Below are positions 22,868-32,510 of a stretch of DNA of 64,000 nt, one piece after another. Numbering within the stretch: position 1 is the first letter of the stretch; the number at the start of each line of letters is the position of its first letter. The notes beneath the pieces were generated by a model. The model was given only the letters and a program-made list of their open reading frames with translations. It was not told the origin of the DNA and ran no database searches. The stretch is taken from NCBI RefSeq assembly GCF_014637345.1, contig NZ_BMEX01000002.1, positions 1 through 64,000 of the forward strand. Reading direction: 5' to 3'. Both the position numbers and the translations under genes were made by a program. This DNA comes from Kroppenstedtia guangzhouensis (GTDB lineage: Bacteria; Bacillota; Bacilli; Thermoactinomycetales; DSM-45169).

Positions 22868-22891
22868 CAAAAACGGCCCTCCGAAGAGAGC
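22868..22891 (-). terminator. Terminator of the hydantoinase operon
   Basis: Read leftward, GGCTCTC-TTC-GGAGGGCC forms a GC-rich stem followed by GTTTTTGG. It lies about 55 nt past the permease stop. Confidence 0.6.
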
Positions 22892-22946
22892 CTCTGAATC
22901 TTTCCTTTCTACTGTCTCTGCTTGCTCCGAGGAGACCACTTCTTCT

Positions 22947-24254
22947 TTATCCTATATCCTCGGTAAAGTGATCCGATTTGACCCTGGCCTTCAGCTGCAT
23001 CGCAACCAAGTATACAATTCCCGACGCAATCAGCGATTGAACCGCTGGAATTCCAAATGTAATCACATACTGTGTAAGATAACCGACAAAGATTCCGACC
23101 ACAAGTCCAATGGTCGCCATCCAGTTCCAGCCCGGAAGGTCTTTCCATTGACGCCGACGGATGAAGAAAAAGTCCGCCATCATGACACCGGCTATAGCTG
23201 GATAGACAAGCGCCGTCATGTATAAGAAGTCCAGGAAGTAATCAAGGATGCCTGCAAGCGCGATGACAATTGCAAGCATTGTCCCGCCCAGTGTCAGCAA
23301 CGCGCGTCCTCGGTTTGAGTTGACGTTGCACAGGTTTGCAAGCGCAAGGCCCATGCTGTAGTTATTAACGAGCTGGCTGGTCCATGTCGCGAACCAGAGG
23401 ATGAGGAAACCCCACACCGGGAAGCCCAAATTCATCATGACATTGACAATGTCCGCGTCACCAACGCCGACGGACATGATGGCGCCCACATAGAACAGAG
23501 GGAAACCGACTGCAATAATTCCGAGCGGAATGAGCACGTTATCCTTAACTTTTGGCTTCGCATACCGCGTGTAGTCGGATGCGATGACCCACTGGGAGAC
23601 GTTGATCCCAATGACGAGGGATAGCGCCGCTAGGAATGTAATCTGCGGTTCCGGATCCCAAGCCAAGATTGTATCCCAGCCTGTGTTCTTTAATGCATAG
23701 TAGATCCCCCCTGTGACGAGCAGCAACCCGGCAGGAACAGCAATATAATCTGTCCATTTCATCGAGTTGTAACCGATGATGGAGGGAAGCGCGAATGCCA
23801 GTCCCGCAACAATTGTTACAATCGCCCATGGCCAAAACTGGTTTCCATAATCAATACCTAACATTGCCGAAATTGCATTCCCCGTAACCGCCGTCTGCAG
23901 AGCCCACCAGCCAAGCGAGACAACGAAAATGGTCAGGCCGACGATGAATCTCGCCTGTGCCGCACCAAAACTCGTCCGCGCGATAACCGATGAGGAACGC
24001 CCGGTTTTGGCCCCCATGTATCCGGAAATGGCGTTTCCGATCCACTGGATAACAAACAACGAAATCAGAAGCACCCAGAAGATTTCCGACATGCCGAATG
24101 AGCCTGAGAGCGTGGCACCGATCATGAGGACCGGGATGGTGAACTCCAGACCACCAAATATCATGGCCGGTGTCAGCCAGTGTTGCCGCTTATTTTCCGG
24201 AATGGCCGCAAGGGCTTCATCCTTGCCACCGCCCAACGGTTTTGTATCTTCCAT
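22947..24254 (-). CDS. NCS1-family nucleobase/hydantoin permease
   Basis: 435 aa with about 12 hydrophobic helices; normal length for CodB/PucI-type cytosine, allantoin or hydantoin permeases. LTPAMIFGGLEFTIPVLM and the SLGWWALQTAVTGNA segment in helix 3 fit NCS1 signatures. It is last in the hyu operon, 27 nt after the cupin gene, and probably imports the cyclic amide or imide substrate of HyuAB. Confidence 0.9.
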   Translation of the reverse strand: MEDTKPLGGGKDEALAAIPENKRQHWLTPAMIFGGLEFTIPVLMIGATLSGSFGMSEIFWVLLISLFVIQWIGNAISGYMGAKTGRSSSVIARTSFGAAQARFIVGLTIFVVSLGWWALQTAVTGNAISAMLGIDYGNQFWPWAIVTIVAGLAFALPSIIGYNSMKWTDYIAVPAGLLLVTGGIYYALKNTGWDTILAWDPEPQITFLAALSLVIGINVSQWVIASDYTRYAKPKVKDNVLIPLGIIAVGFPLFYVGAIMSVGVGDADIVNVMMNLGFPVWGFLILWFATWTSQLVNNYSMGLALANLCNVNSNRGRALLTLGGTMLAIVIALAGILDYFLDFLYMTALVYPAIAGVMMADFFFIRRRQWKDLPGWNWMATIGLVVGIFVGYLTQYVITFGIPAVQSLIASGIVYLVAMQLKARVKSDHFTEDIG

Positions 24255-24281
24255 CTCACGATCCCTTCACTTTCTCAAATG

Positions 24282-24611
24282 TTATCCCACGAGAACGAAG
24301 ATCAGTTCGCAGTCCTCTTCGCCGTCGTTTATCGCCACATGTTCCTCGCCTTTCGGGATGAAGGTGGCATCACCGGCAGTGATACGGATCTTCTCGTCGC
24401 CGATTTCAGTGACGAGCGATCCTTTCAGAATGATGGAGTACTCGTTCTCCGTATGCTTGGAAACGCCCGTGAGCGGAACTGTTTCCCCTGCTCGGATGAT
24501 GACGCGGCCGACCTTCACACTGGAGTCGCCCACTGCTTCCTGGAATACCGTCTTCATGGAGTAGGAATCATTGCCTTCCTCTTGCAGATCCGCGAGCTTC
24601 AATACGTCCAT
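24282..24611 (-). CDS. Single-domain cupin protein
   Basis: 109 aa. VGRVIIRAGETVPLTGVSKHTENEYSIILKG (first cupin motif with H and E ligands) and GDATFIPKGEEHVAIND (second motif) define a small beta barrel. Its ATG overlaps the hyuB stop (TGATG). It may be an isomerase, a lyase for the ring-opened product, or a sensor; the sequence does not tell. Confidence 0.85.
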   Translation of the reverse strand: MDVLKLADLQEEGNDSYSMKTVFQEAVGDSSVKVGRVIIRAGETVPLTGVSKHTENEYSIILKGSLVTEIGDEKIRITAGDATFIPKGEEHVAINDGEEDCELIFVLVG

Positions 24612-26347
24612 CAGGCTTCCCTCTTTCCTGTGACGCCTTCGACTTCGTATGTCTTTGGGTTCACCTTCACTCCGTATTTCTCTTCCGCCTGTACGGCGGT
24701 CATATAACCGTTTTTGACATCGCGCGCGACTTGATCGGCCGGGCGCTTGAGTGGGTCGCCGTAGCCACCACCGGTTGCTGTCATAAGCTTCACGACATCA
24801 CCTGTATTCAGCGGATAGCGTGGATACATGCCGAACGGCCCATCCGTCGTCCCGTCCTTCTTCTCGATGATGAACTCGTTCGGAGAACCTTTCTCACCGC
24901 CGTTAAGCCCCCAGGGATGAAACTTGTTTCGCCCGAATGTCGCCGAAACGGTCTGGCCGTCTGTCATCGCACGGTAGCTGCGGATGACGCCCGCCCCACC
25001 GATGTATTCTCCGGCACCCATGCCGTCAGTCCTCAGGCTATACTCGTCGATCATGACACCGTAGCGGGTTTCTGCCACCTCCACCGGGACGTTGTACGTT
25101 TCCCCGTCGCCGATGCAGAACTGGCCACGCGCACCGTCTTGTCCGCGTGCCGCGCCCCATCCGCCTGCAGACGGCTCGACGATAAGGAACGGTTCGCCGT
25201 TCACATGGTGCTTCCCGGCAATCGTCACCGCACATACGGACAGGAGCTGTCCGGCAGGAAGCCGGTCCGGAAGATGCGGAGCGAGCGCCTGCATGACGAC
25301 ATCCGCACCGGCTTGCATCGATTCCCAGTAGACCGAAACTGGGGCCGGACGTTCCGCCGACAGGATTGACGCCGGATCCGTGATGATCTCAAGCGGGCGA
25401 AACACGCCGTCATTCACGTCCTGGGACGGGTTCGTGATTGCCAGGAAGACCGTCCGGACCGCCGAGACGAGACCAGTGTATGTGACGTTGACCGGACCCG
25501 GCACCTGAGGGTGGGTTCCGCGGAAGTCACAAATGAACTTGTCGTCGGTAATAGTCACCTTGACCCGGACGTTGAACGGCCCGTTACCGAAACCGTCGTC
25601 ATCGATGAAGTCCTCCGCGAAGAATTCGCCTTTTGGCAGCTTAGCGAGCTCCTTTCTCGCCATCTGCTCACCGTGGTCGAGATAGTTCTCGATGGCCGTC
25701 TTCACGGTTTCGGTACCGTTTTTCTCACACAATTCCCTAACGCGCTTGTCGCCGGTGCGGATAGCCGCCACCTGCGCCCACAGGTCCCCGAGGGAGAGAT
25801 CCGGGAAGCGGACGTTCGCCTCGATCATGTCGATAACCGCCTGGTTGAGTTTCCCTCCCTCGTACAACTTGACGCATGGGAGTTGCAGGCCTTCCTGGTA
25901 AATTTCCGTCGCGTCATTGCTGAAGGAACCCGGGTCCTTGCCACCGACGTCCGTCCAGTGTGCCTTGTTCGCAGCGAATGCGACAAGCTCACCGTCCACG
26001 AAGATTGGCATGACGAACCCGACGTCGGACAAGTGGGAGCCCCCACCGCCGTACGAGTCATTGATGATGATGATGTCCCCTGGTTTAAGGTCTCCCTCAA
26101 ATTTCTCCAAGGTTTCCTTAACCATGAACGTCAGCATCCCGATGAAGCCGGTGACCCCGTTGCCCTGTGTCAACAGCTGACCTTTCGCATCAGTCAGCCC
26201 GCTCGCGTAGTCGAGCACTTCATAGATAACCGGACTCATAGACGTCCTGGCCAGTGTGTGGAACATCTCCTCACCGATCGCCACCAGTGAATCTTTGACA
26301 ATCTCGAGTGTGAACGGATCTACAGTTTGTTCTTTGATTGTTTTCAT
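24611..26347 (-). CDS. hyuB: Hydantoinase/oxoprolinase family subunit B
   Basis: 578 aa, full length for HyuB. DPFTLEIVKDSLVAIGEEMFHTLARTSMSPVIYE at the start and DIIIINDSYGGGGSHLSDVGFVMPIF (a metal/substrate motif), with late GAGEYIGGAGV and GGGYGDPLKR, are characteristic. HyuA and HyuB form an ATP-dependent ring-opening or carboxylating enzyme (N-methylhydantoinase, 5-oxoprolinase, caprolactamase, acetophenone carboxylase). It starts 1 nt after hyuA. The exact substrate cannot be told. Confidence 0.93.
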   Translation of the reverse strand: MKTIKEQTVDPFTLEIVKDSLVAIGEEMFHTLARTSMSPVIYEVLDYASGLTDAKGQLLTQGNGVTGFIGMLTFMVKETLEKFEGDLKPGDIIIINDSYGGGGSHLSDVGFVMPIFVDGELVAFAANKAHWTDVGGKDPGSFSNDATEIYQEGLQLPCVKLYEGGKLNQAVIDMIEANVRFPDLSLGDLWAQVAAIRTGDKRVRELCEKNGTETVKTAIENYLDHGEQMARKELAKLPKGEFFAEDFIDDDGFGNGPFNVRVKVTITDDKFICDFRGTHPQVPGPVNVTYTGLVSAVRTVFLAITNPSQDVNDGVFRPLEIITDPASILSAERPAPVSVYWESMQAGADVVMQALAPHLPDRLPAGQLLSVCAVTIAGKHHVNGEPFLIVEPSAGGWGAARGQDGARGQFCIGDGETYNVPVEVAETRYGVMIDEYSLRTDGMGAGEYIGGAGVIRSYRAMTDGQTVSATFGRNKFHPWGLNGGEKGSPNEFIIEKKDGTTDGPFGMYPRYPLNTGDVVKLMTATGGGYGDPLKRPADQVARDVKNGYMTAVQAEEKYGVKVNPKTYEVEGVTGKREA

Positions 26348-26348
26348 C

Positions 26349-28394
26349 TCAGCGCACCTCCGTTTCGATGATCAGGTTACCGTATTCATCAATCGACGCC
26401 TTCTGATCAGGGTAGATGACCGTTACTGCCGCCTGTTCCTCAATGACTGCCGGACCGCTGAACGCCATGCCCGGCTCAAGCTTCGAGCGGTTGTATACGA
26501 CAGTGTCCACCCAGCCGTCCTGCTCGTAGTAGACAGGCCGCTTTTCCTTGAGCGCATCCTTTGCCGTACCGCCTTTCAACTGGAGCTTCTTCAGTGCAGG
26601 CTTCTCGACCGATCCGAAAGCCGTGAGGTGAAGATTGACGATTTCCGTCTCTGCCTCTTCCAGTTTGAACGTGTAGTTCTTCTCGTGAAGCTCGTGAAAG
26701 TCGGCGATGAGCTGTGTCAGCGATTCCGGTGTAACCGGACCGGATGCGAGCGGCACCTTCACGGTGTGTTCCTGCCCCGCATAGCGCATGTCTGCAAACC
26801 GCATAAAGCGGATATTCTCCTTTTCGATGTTTTCTTCCGCAAACTGGGCAGTCGCCATCCGGGCAAGCTCATCCCATTCCTTGTTGAAGCCATCGAGATC
26901 AAGTCCGTTCACGCGGGCGATATACGTTTGAATATAGTCATGCCGAAGGTCCGTCATGAGCATCCCCCAGGCAGAGAATACCGGAGACGCAACCGGAACA
27001 ACCACTTTTCTGACACCAAGTTCGCGGGCAAGCGCCGGTGCGTGCATCGAGCCGCCGCCGCCGAATGCGACAAGCGTAAAGTCGCGCGGGTCGTACCCTT
27101 TCCGAACCGAGATCAGCTTCAGTGCATTCAGCATGTTCGAGTTGGCGATCCGGATAATGCCCAGTGCGCCGTCTTCCGGCTTCATCTCGAACCGGTCGGC
27201 CACTTTCGTCTTGATCGCTTCTTCCACCTTGGCCATATCGACGTTGTAGTCAAAGTTTTTCGGAGACAGGCGTCCTGTCAGAAGGTTGGCGTCTGTCGTC
27301 GTCGGCTCCGTTCCGCCCTGACCGTAAGCGACAGGACCCGGCACGGATCCTGCGGACTGAGGGCCGACTTTAAGCGCGCCGCCTTCATCAATCCAGGCGA
27401 TGGAACCGCCACCGTTCCCGATTTCGACAATGTCGACGACCGGGGTCTTGATCGGATAGCCCGCGTTGTACTCATCCTTCTCGATGTAGTAATCTGTTGA
27501 GACCTTCACTTCGCCTTCCACGATGAGCGAGCATTTCGCGGTCGTTCCGCCGATGTCGAAGGCGATGATGTTCTTCTCTCCGAGGATTTCGCCCAAGTAA
27601 GCCGCACCGTAGATACCGGCGACTGGACCCGACTCGACCATGTTAATCGGGGTTTTTTTCGCCTGCTCGAACGTTGTCGTCCCCCCGTTGGATTGCATGA
27701 TGTAGCGGAGGTCGCCCGTTCCGAGCTCACTGAGGCGAGCGTTGAGGCGGTCGATGTACGAAGACGCAATCGGCTTGACATAAGAGTTGAGGACCGCTGT
27801 GTTGGTCCGCTCATACTCGCGCCATTCTTTCGTCACTTCATGCGATGCCGTCACAGCCGCTTCTGGCCACAACTCGTTGATCAACTCAACGGTGCGGATC
27901 TCATGTGCCGGGTTCTTGTAGGCATGGAGATATGCGACCGCGATCGCATCGACTTCTTCTTTCTTAAAGTAATCAACCAGTTCTTTGATTCGATCCTCAT
28001 CAAGCGGCACGATCTCTTCCCCCAGCTGGTTCATCCGCTCAGTCACTTCCTGGCGCAGGTAGCGCTCGACGAACGGCTCAGGCTTCTTATAACGGAGGTT
28101 GAACAGATCAGGCCGGTTGCCACGTGCGATTTCCAGAACATCACGGAAGCCTGCGGTGGTAATCAGGCCAGTCTTGACTCCCTTTCGCTCCGTCAGTGCG
28201 TTGATGATAACCGTCGTCCCGTGTATGAACGTCTGGATCGACTCCGGGTCCACCCCACTCTTTCTGATGACATCGATGACACCTTGCTCAAAGTTCGGAG
28301 GAGTTGTAGGGCTCTTGGCCACTCCGACATTTCCTTCTCCGTCAACATATACAAGATCTGTAAATGTTCCACCAATATCAGTTGCTACTCTCAC
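26349..28394 (-). CDS. hyuA: Hydantoinase/oxoprolinase family subunit A
   Basis: 681 aa, full length. The actin-like ATPase signature DIGGTFTDLVYVD opens the protein; the second phosphate loop NIIAFDIGGTTAKCSLI lies near residue 280 and VAFGGGGSMHAPALARELG near 450. It provides ATP-dependent substrate phosphorylation for HyuB. It begins 25 nt after the first XRE-cupin regulator, so all six genes appear co-transcribed. Confidence 0.94.
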   Translation of the reverse strand: MRVATDIGGTFTDLVYVDGEGNVGVAKSPTTPPNFEQGVIDVIRKSGVDPESIQTFIHGTTVIINALTERKGVKTGLITTAGFRDVLEIARGNRPDLFNLRYKKPEPFVERYLRQEVTERMNQLGEEIVPLDEDRIKELVDYFKKEEVDAIAVAYLHAYKNPAHEIRTVELINELWPEAAVTASHEVTKEWREYERTNTAVLNSYVKPIASSYIDRLNARLSELGTGDLRYIMQSNGGTTTFEQAKKTPINMVESGPVAGIYGAAYLGEILGEKNIIAFDIGGTTAKCSLIVEGEVKVSTDYYIEKDEYNAGYPIKTPVVDIVEIGNGGGSIAWIDEGGALKVGPQSAGSVPGPVAYGQGGTEPTTTDANLLTGRLSPKNFDYNVDMAKVEEAIKTKVADRFEMKPEDGALGIIRIANSNMLNALKLISVRKGYDPRDFTLVAFGGGGSMHAPALARELGVRKVVVPVASPVFSAWGMLMTDLRHDYIQTYIARVNGLDLDGFNKEWDELARMATAQFAEENIEKENIRFMRFADMRYAGQEHTVKVPLASGPVTPESLTQLIADFHELHEKNYTFKLEEAETEIVNLHLTAFGSVEKPALKKLQLKGGTAKDALKEKRPVYYEQDGWVDTVVYNRSKLEPGMAFSGPAVIEEQAAVTVIYPDQKASIDEYGNLIIETEVR

Positions 28395-28419
28395 TCAATC
28401 CTCCCCCTTATCGTAAAAA

Positions 28420-28959
28420 TCAGAATACAGCCGGTGTGACAATGCTCAGCAACACAGCTTCCTCGTCAAGAAGATTCTCCCAGCAATGCGGAACAGTCGA
28501 AGGGAAATGAATGGTATCCCCCTCCCGCACCACATACTCTCTGTCGCCCACCTTGATGAGTACGGTTCCTTTCAAGACGTAGTAGAATTCCTCACCCTGA
28601 TGGGAATCCGGATTCTGCTTCATCTTTGGCGCCAGCGTCACCATCATCGGTTCCAGTCTCCTGCCATCAAACTCGCCGTTCAGCCTTGTGTAGAGGACCG
28701 ACGAGCCTTCTAACCGGAAAGGTTTCTGTTCTTCCTGTTTCAGCATGTAGTTGAAATTGTTTTCCGCAAGGAAGAACTGCCGGATCGGCACCCCGAACGC
28801 GTCAGCGATTTTCTTCAGCGACGTGATGGCTAGAGATGATGTCCCCCGCTCAACCTGTGACAGAAAACTGACTGACAGTTCAGTGCGTTCACTCAAATCT
28901 TTAAGCGTGTACCCACGTGACTGCCGGAGACGCCTGATTTCATTACAAACTTCTTCCAT
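28420..28959 (-). CDS. XRE-cupin transcriptional regulator, copy 1
   Basis: About 179 aa from ATG 28959 (GGGAGG 5-6 nt upstream). HTH: CNEIRRLRQSRGYTLKDLSERTELSVSFLSQVERGTSSLAITSLKKIADAFGV; C-terminal cupin: EEFYYVLKGTVLIKVGDREYVVREGDTIHFPSTVPHCWEN. This is the PuuR/SutR type, which senses a small ligand in the cupin. It is directly upstream of hyuA and probably controls it. The paralog at 29185 is about 70% similar by eye. Confidence 0.9.
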   Translation of the reverse strand: MEEVCNEIRRLRQSRGYTLKDLSERTELSVSFLSQVERGTSSLAITSLKKIADAFGVPIRQFFLAENNFNYMLKQEEQKPFRLEGSSVLYTRLNGEFDGRRLEPMMVTLAPKMKQNPDSHQGEEFYYVLKGTVLIKVGDREYVVREGDTIHFPSTVPHCWENLLDEEAVLLSIVTPAVF

Positions 28960-29104
28960 ACACTCCTCCCTGTAAACAAAATACAATAAATCATAAAAAT
29001 GAATCTATACTAGATTATTTTCGATACTACCATAATTCATTTCGTTTTGAAAGGGTGTTTTTTGGGGCCAAACTTTTTTCGTAGTATCATTTTGAGACGA
29101 AAAA

Positions 29105-29140
29105 CAGGCCGATTCCGCTCTTCAACACGGAACCGGCCTG
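29105..29140 (-). terminator. Terminator between the two regulator copies
   Basis: CAGGCCGGTTCCG and CGGAATCGGCCTG pair with one mismatch and are followed leftward by TTTTTCG. Copy 2 is therefore a separate transcription unit. Confidence 0.8.
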
Positions 29141-29184
29141 GTGATGCCAAATTATAACACAGCGGTACTTATTTCCCCCTCAGG

Positions 29185-29724
29185 TCAGAAAATAACCGGC
29201 GTCACGACGCATAGAAATGAGGAATCTTCGCTGAGGGGATTTTCCCAGGAGTGCGGAACATTGGAAGGAAAATGAATCGTATCCCCTTCTCTCATGAAGT
29301 ATTCCTTTCCATCCACCGTGAACAGGGCCGCTCCCTTCAGGACGTAATAGAATTCTTCTCCCGGATGGGAATCCCGCGCCTGTTTTTCCTTTGGTGCGAG
29401 CGTCACAAGAAGCGGCTCCAGACTACGTCCCCCGAATTCCCCGTTCAGCCTCGTATAGACGGTAGACGAGCCTTCCAGCCGGAAAGGCTTCTGTTCCTCT
29501 GATTTTAAAAGATAGTTATGATTGAACTCCGCTTCAAAAAAACGGGTAATCGGTACGCCGAAAGCATCCGCGATTTTCTTTAACGATGTAATGGCCAGGG
29601 ATGAACTTCCCCGCTCAACCTGTGAGAGGAAACTGACCGACAGTCCGGTCCGTTCACTCAGTACCTTGAGCGTATAGCCCTGCTCAAGTCGAAGACGCTT
29701 TATCTCTTGGTATATCTCCTCCAT
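29185..29724 (-). CDS. XRE-cupin transcriptional regulator, copy 2
   Basis: About 179 aa from ATG 29724 (GGGGG 8 nt upstream; an upstream ATG would put the site inside the gene). The HTH and cupin align with copy 1 throughout (ERGSSSLAITSLKKIADAFGVPITRFFEAE; EEFYYVLKGAALFTVDGKEYFMREGDTIHFPSNVPHSWEN). Tandem paralogs suggest duplication followed by ligand or target divergence. Confidence 0.9.
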   Translation of the reverse strand: MEEIYQEIKRLRLEQGYTLKVLSERTGLSVSFLSQVERGSSSLAITSLKKIADAFGVPITRFFEAEFNHNYLLKSEEQKPFRLEGSSTVYTRLNGEFGGRSLEPLLVTLAPKEKQARDSHPGEEFYYVLKGAALFTVDGKEYFMREGDTIHFPSNVPHSWENPLSEDSSFLCVVTPVIF

Positions 29725-30418
29725 AAAAAATGCCCCCATCCAATTACATATGTTCCGTAAAAATCACCGTGCGATTTAATGATTTCGATAATATTAAAAA
29801 CTGTCAAGTGGAAAGCGATTTTCTCTATTAAAATCTAACATTCCCTGCGCCAATTGCCTAGATCAGCGTCCATTGTTCCTTTCAAAGGAGTCATTGCGGC
29901 AATCTGTTCGAAATCACCAAGAAGCCTTTATTAATAATTTATCAGAGTAAATTCACCTTTTTTGTATAGCATTTTATGAGCAAAATATCAGAAATGGAGG
30001 AAATGGAGTGAAACTGAAACCTCTAGCAATCGTCATATAAAAAGCACTCATTCCTATGGAAATGAGTGCTTGACCACGAAAAACACCGCGCAGGATCCGT
30101 GCATGATTTCGACTTTGACCCCTCCACCGCCCGGACGGGGACTTCTTCCAAAGATTCCATCCCTCCAAACCTTTTAACCATTACATCCAGTACCAGGCAA
30201 ACCCGCCTGTTGCTCTTGGGTCAACCGGGGGGCCTGCTCCAAAGCCGAAACCTCTATTCTTCCTCTTAGGACGTATGGTCAGAAAATGATGAGTATTTAT
30301 ATTTATTTTCCCCGAAAAAATTATAAAATATGATGTCTAAAGCACTGAGAATTGGAATACTCTCTAAACGAATTGAATCCCGATCGAGCAGGGATTCAAA
30401 CCAATAAGGAGGCTTCAC
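29725..30418. other. Intergenic region with a terminator-like hairpin
   Basis: AAGCACTCATT (30042-30052) pairs perfectly with AATGAGTGCTT (30061-30071) and is followed leftward by TTTTTAT, a leftward terminator without an obvious gene before it. A strong GGAGG at about 29995 precedes GTG with only 10 codons. No other gene seen. Confidence 0.5.
30373..30399 (+). promoter_or_regulatory. Hairpin in the monooxygenase leader
   Basis: TTGAATCCC and GGGATTCAA pair perfectly around a 9-nt loop, ending 8 nt before AAGGAGG of the next gene. It may be an mRNA-stabilising element or an operator. Confidence 0.5.
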
Positions 30419-31150
30419 ATGACTCGTAGCCACATCAGAAAGATCAGATGGCGTTGGTTTCTTGGTTTTGGCGGGATGCTGGTACTTGTGTTATTCGGTA
30501 CAATCGGCTTCGCTCCAAGTGTCTTTGCGCACGGATATATCGAGTCACCTGCCAGTCGCGCTTATTTATGCAAGCAAGGGGAGAATATCAATTGTGGACC
30601 GGTGATGTGGGAGCCACAGAGTGTGGAAGGTCGCGGATCCTTCCCGGAGTCCGGTCCCCCGGATGGACATATTGCAGGTGGTGGTGTTTTTCCGGATCTA
30701 GACGTACAAAAAGCGGATCGATGGACGAAAGTCACACTTCATGGAGGCAAAAACACCTTTAAATGGTATTTGACTGCACCTCACAGTACGAAAGAGTGGA
30801 AATATTATATCACCAAAAAGGGTTGGAACCCCAACCAACCACTGACTCGTGCTGATCTGGACCCTGTATTTTGCTATTACAATGATGGAGGGGCAAGGCC
30901 GCCTGCCACCGTTGTTCATGAATGTGATGTGCCGACAGATCGTAGCGGATACCACCTGATTTTGGGTGTCTGGGAAATTGCCGATACAGGGAATGCTTTT
31001 TATCAGGTGATTGATGTGAATTTGGTGAATAACGGATCAAATTCAGAGACGATCAGTACCACTGACAACGGTGTGGATCCTGTTAAAGCTCTCAAGGGTG
31101 AGAGTCTACTGTCCGTTCAAAATTTGTACTCCCGATTCATTGACCAGTAA
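30419..31150 (+). CDS. AA10 lytic polysaccharide monooxygenase (chitin/cellulose)
   Basis: 243 aa. A signal peptide ends at SVFA, so the mature protein begins at H38 (HGYIESPASRAYLC), the first ligand of the copper histidine brace. PHSTKEWKYYITKKGWNPNQPLTRADLDP carries the second conserved His, and YHLILGVWEIADTGNAFYQVIDVNL is the core ending. It oxidises crystalline chitin or cellulose outside the cell. No carbohydrate-binding module is attached. AAGGAGG lies upstream of the ATG. Confidence 0.94.
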   Translation: MTRSHIRKIRWRWFLGFGGMLVLVLFGTIGFAPSVFAHGYIESPASRAYLCKQGENINCGPVMWEPQSVEGRGSFPESGPPDGHIAGGGVFPDLDVQKADRWTKVTLHGGKNTFKWYLTAPHSTKEWKYYITKKGWNPNQPLTRADLDPVFCYYNDGGARPPATVVHECDVPTDRSGYHLILGVWEIADTGNAFYQVIDVNLVNNGSNSETISTTDNGVDPVKALKGESLLSVQNLYSRFIDQ

Positions 31151-31277
31151 GATGGGAAGCTCCATCGGTAAAGATATCAAATCAATAGGCATATCGCAGA
31201 GATTTGAGAGGTTGTACCCAAATTCCCCAAAGAATGATGGTGAATCAAAACAACCGTGCCAGGTAGTCTTGATCCCG

Positions 31278-31679
31278 TCAAGTAGACAGTAAAAAAGAGT
31301 TTAGCAACGACTTTTTCCTGATGTTCACAGGGGAAAGGTCGCAGTTTTTTTCTGGAAAGATAAAGATCGCGAGGTGTACTGAAAACCTTGATCCGAGTGG
31401 AGAAGTCCCCCCTCCATAGCCCCTTTCTTCCGAAGTCGCTCCGACAAGGACCTCACTGTTGGACAAATCCTGCACCACCGACAAATAAGCAAAGTCGTTC
31501 CTGATTCGAACGTAGGCAATATCCGTCACGAGACGACGCAACGAAGCCTCAGCAGTAAACTCTTGATTCAACCGGTTTGGAGCCTTCCAACCATAAAAGG
31601 GCCGTTTTTTGCGAATAACCGTACGGATTCCAATGACCTTTCTCTCCCATCTCATTTCCTTAATCATGAAGTGGGACAT
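31278..31679 (-). mobile_element. Remnant of an IS3-family transposase (OrfB)
   Basis: The leftward frame reads RKKRPFYGWKAPNRLNQEFTAEASLRRLVTDIAYVRIRNDFAYLSVVQDLSNSEVLV, the DD segment of IS3/IS150 integrases; a second frame continues GGLLHSDQGFQYTSR, so at least one shift breaks it. The final E and the ends are missing. Confidence 0.75.
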
Positions 31680-31753
31680 CTACGATCGATCTCATACAAA
31701 AATGTATAAAGAGAGCGGGAACGGGAAGAGTCAAAAACCCCCCCATTTCCTTC

Positions 31754-32032
31754 TCAATCTCCGCTTTTCTCTCTTCTTTTCCGAAACCGGCAGGTTAATT
31801 CCTGGTACACAACCATCGGCCAGCTAAAAATGGCAATCCCCGCCAAAGCGAGGTAGACAGGTGTCCCTCCGTAACGTTCAGCCAGAGATCGGAGCTGCCT
31901 TGCCAATTCCAGAATCCCCGGGTCTTCCCCGCTTTCCATCCTTTCAAAGAATTCAGGTTCCATCCACCGTTTCCAGACGATGGTTCCGATCAACAGATAA
32001 AATGCCGGCAAGATCAGAATTCCATTGAACAT
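31754..32032 (-). CDS. Small membrane protein, 92 aa
   Basis: ATG 32032 lies 10 nt after AAAAGGAG. Hydrophobic segments at about 3-20 and 57-74 flank a polar loop (MEPEFFERMESGEDPGILELARQLRSLAERYGG). No family recognised. Confidence 0.55.
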   Translation of the reverse strand: MFNGILILPAFYLLIGTIVWKRWMEPEFFERMESGEDPGILELARQLRSLAERYGGTPVYLALAGIAIFSWPMVVYQELTCRFRKRREKSGD

Positions 32033-32319
32033 TTCCCATTGACTCCTTTTCACGTTCCTCAATCATCTTATGTAAGTTCGCCCCATCTGTTTGCCATTCG
32101 CGCTGAGTAAAGGCTCTTGATTTATTCCACACCTTTGTTTGGGTTCGACCTGCTCCGGAATGATCCTCCCTCATCCCATCCAAAAATTTTTTCCCCATCC
32201 TGAATAATTGGGACGCCCGGGTGTCAGATTAAGAGTGTCGACAGCCGATCGGGAAAACATCTTTCGAAAGCGGATTTCGGTAAGAATCCAACCTTCCGAT
32301 CATTAGAAAACCACTTCCA

Positions 32320-32394
32320 TGGGGAGTAGCCAAGTGGTAAGGCAACGGACTTTGACTCCGTGATGCGCAGGTTCGAGTCCTGCCTCCCCAGCCA
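32320..32394 (+). tRNA. tRNA-Gln (anticodon TTG)
   Basis: A 75-nt cloverleaf. Acceptor strands TGGGGAG and CTCCCCA, D arm with AGTGGTAA, anticodon stem ACGGA/TCCGT around CTTTGAC (anticodon TTG), T arm GCAGG-TTCGAGT-CCTGC, discriminator G and an encoded CCA. Confidence 0.96.
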
Positions 32395-32420
32395 AAATCC
32401 CCGTTTTTTTCGGGGATTTT
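32395..32420 (+). terminator. Terminator after tRNA-Gln
   Basis: AAATCCCCG and CGGGGATTTT flank a loop of seven T; it follows the CCA end immediately. Confidence 0.85.
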
Positions 32421-32510
32421 CCTCATTTCCCCACTCGACTTTCCACCTGAAATATTGTAGGATGTGGATGTTGTAGGTACATTGTTTGAGGGTATAGGGG
32501 TGAGATATGG

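Noticed and set aside
29974-30168. Leftward 64-codon frame in the intergenic region before the monooxygenase
   Set aside because: It runs through a perfect terminator hairpin and has no recognisable sequence.
30419-31150. Chitinase
   Set aside because: The mature N-terminal histidine and core motifs define an AA10 monooxygenase; there is no glycoside hydrolase motif.
31953-32198. Leftward 81-codon frame upstream of the small membrane protein
   Set aside because: It overlaps a better-supported gene, has a weak start site and unlikely composition.
32320-32394. tRNA-Gln as attachment site of the element
   Set aside because: The element ends near 15,340, 17 kb away, and no duplicated tRNA 3' end was seen.
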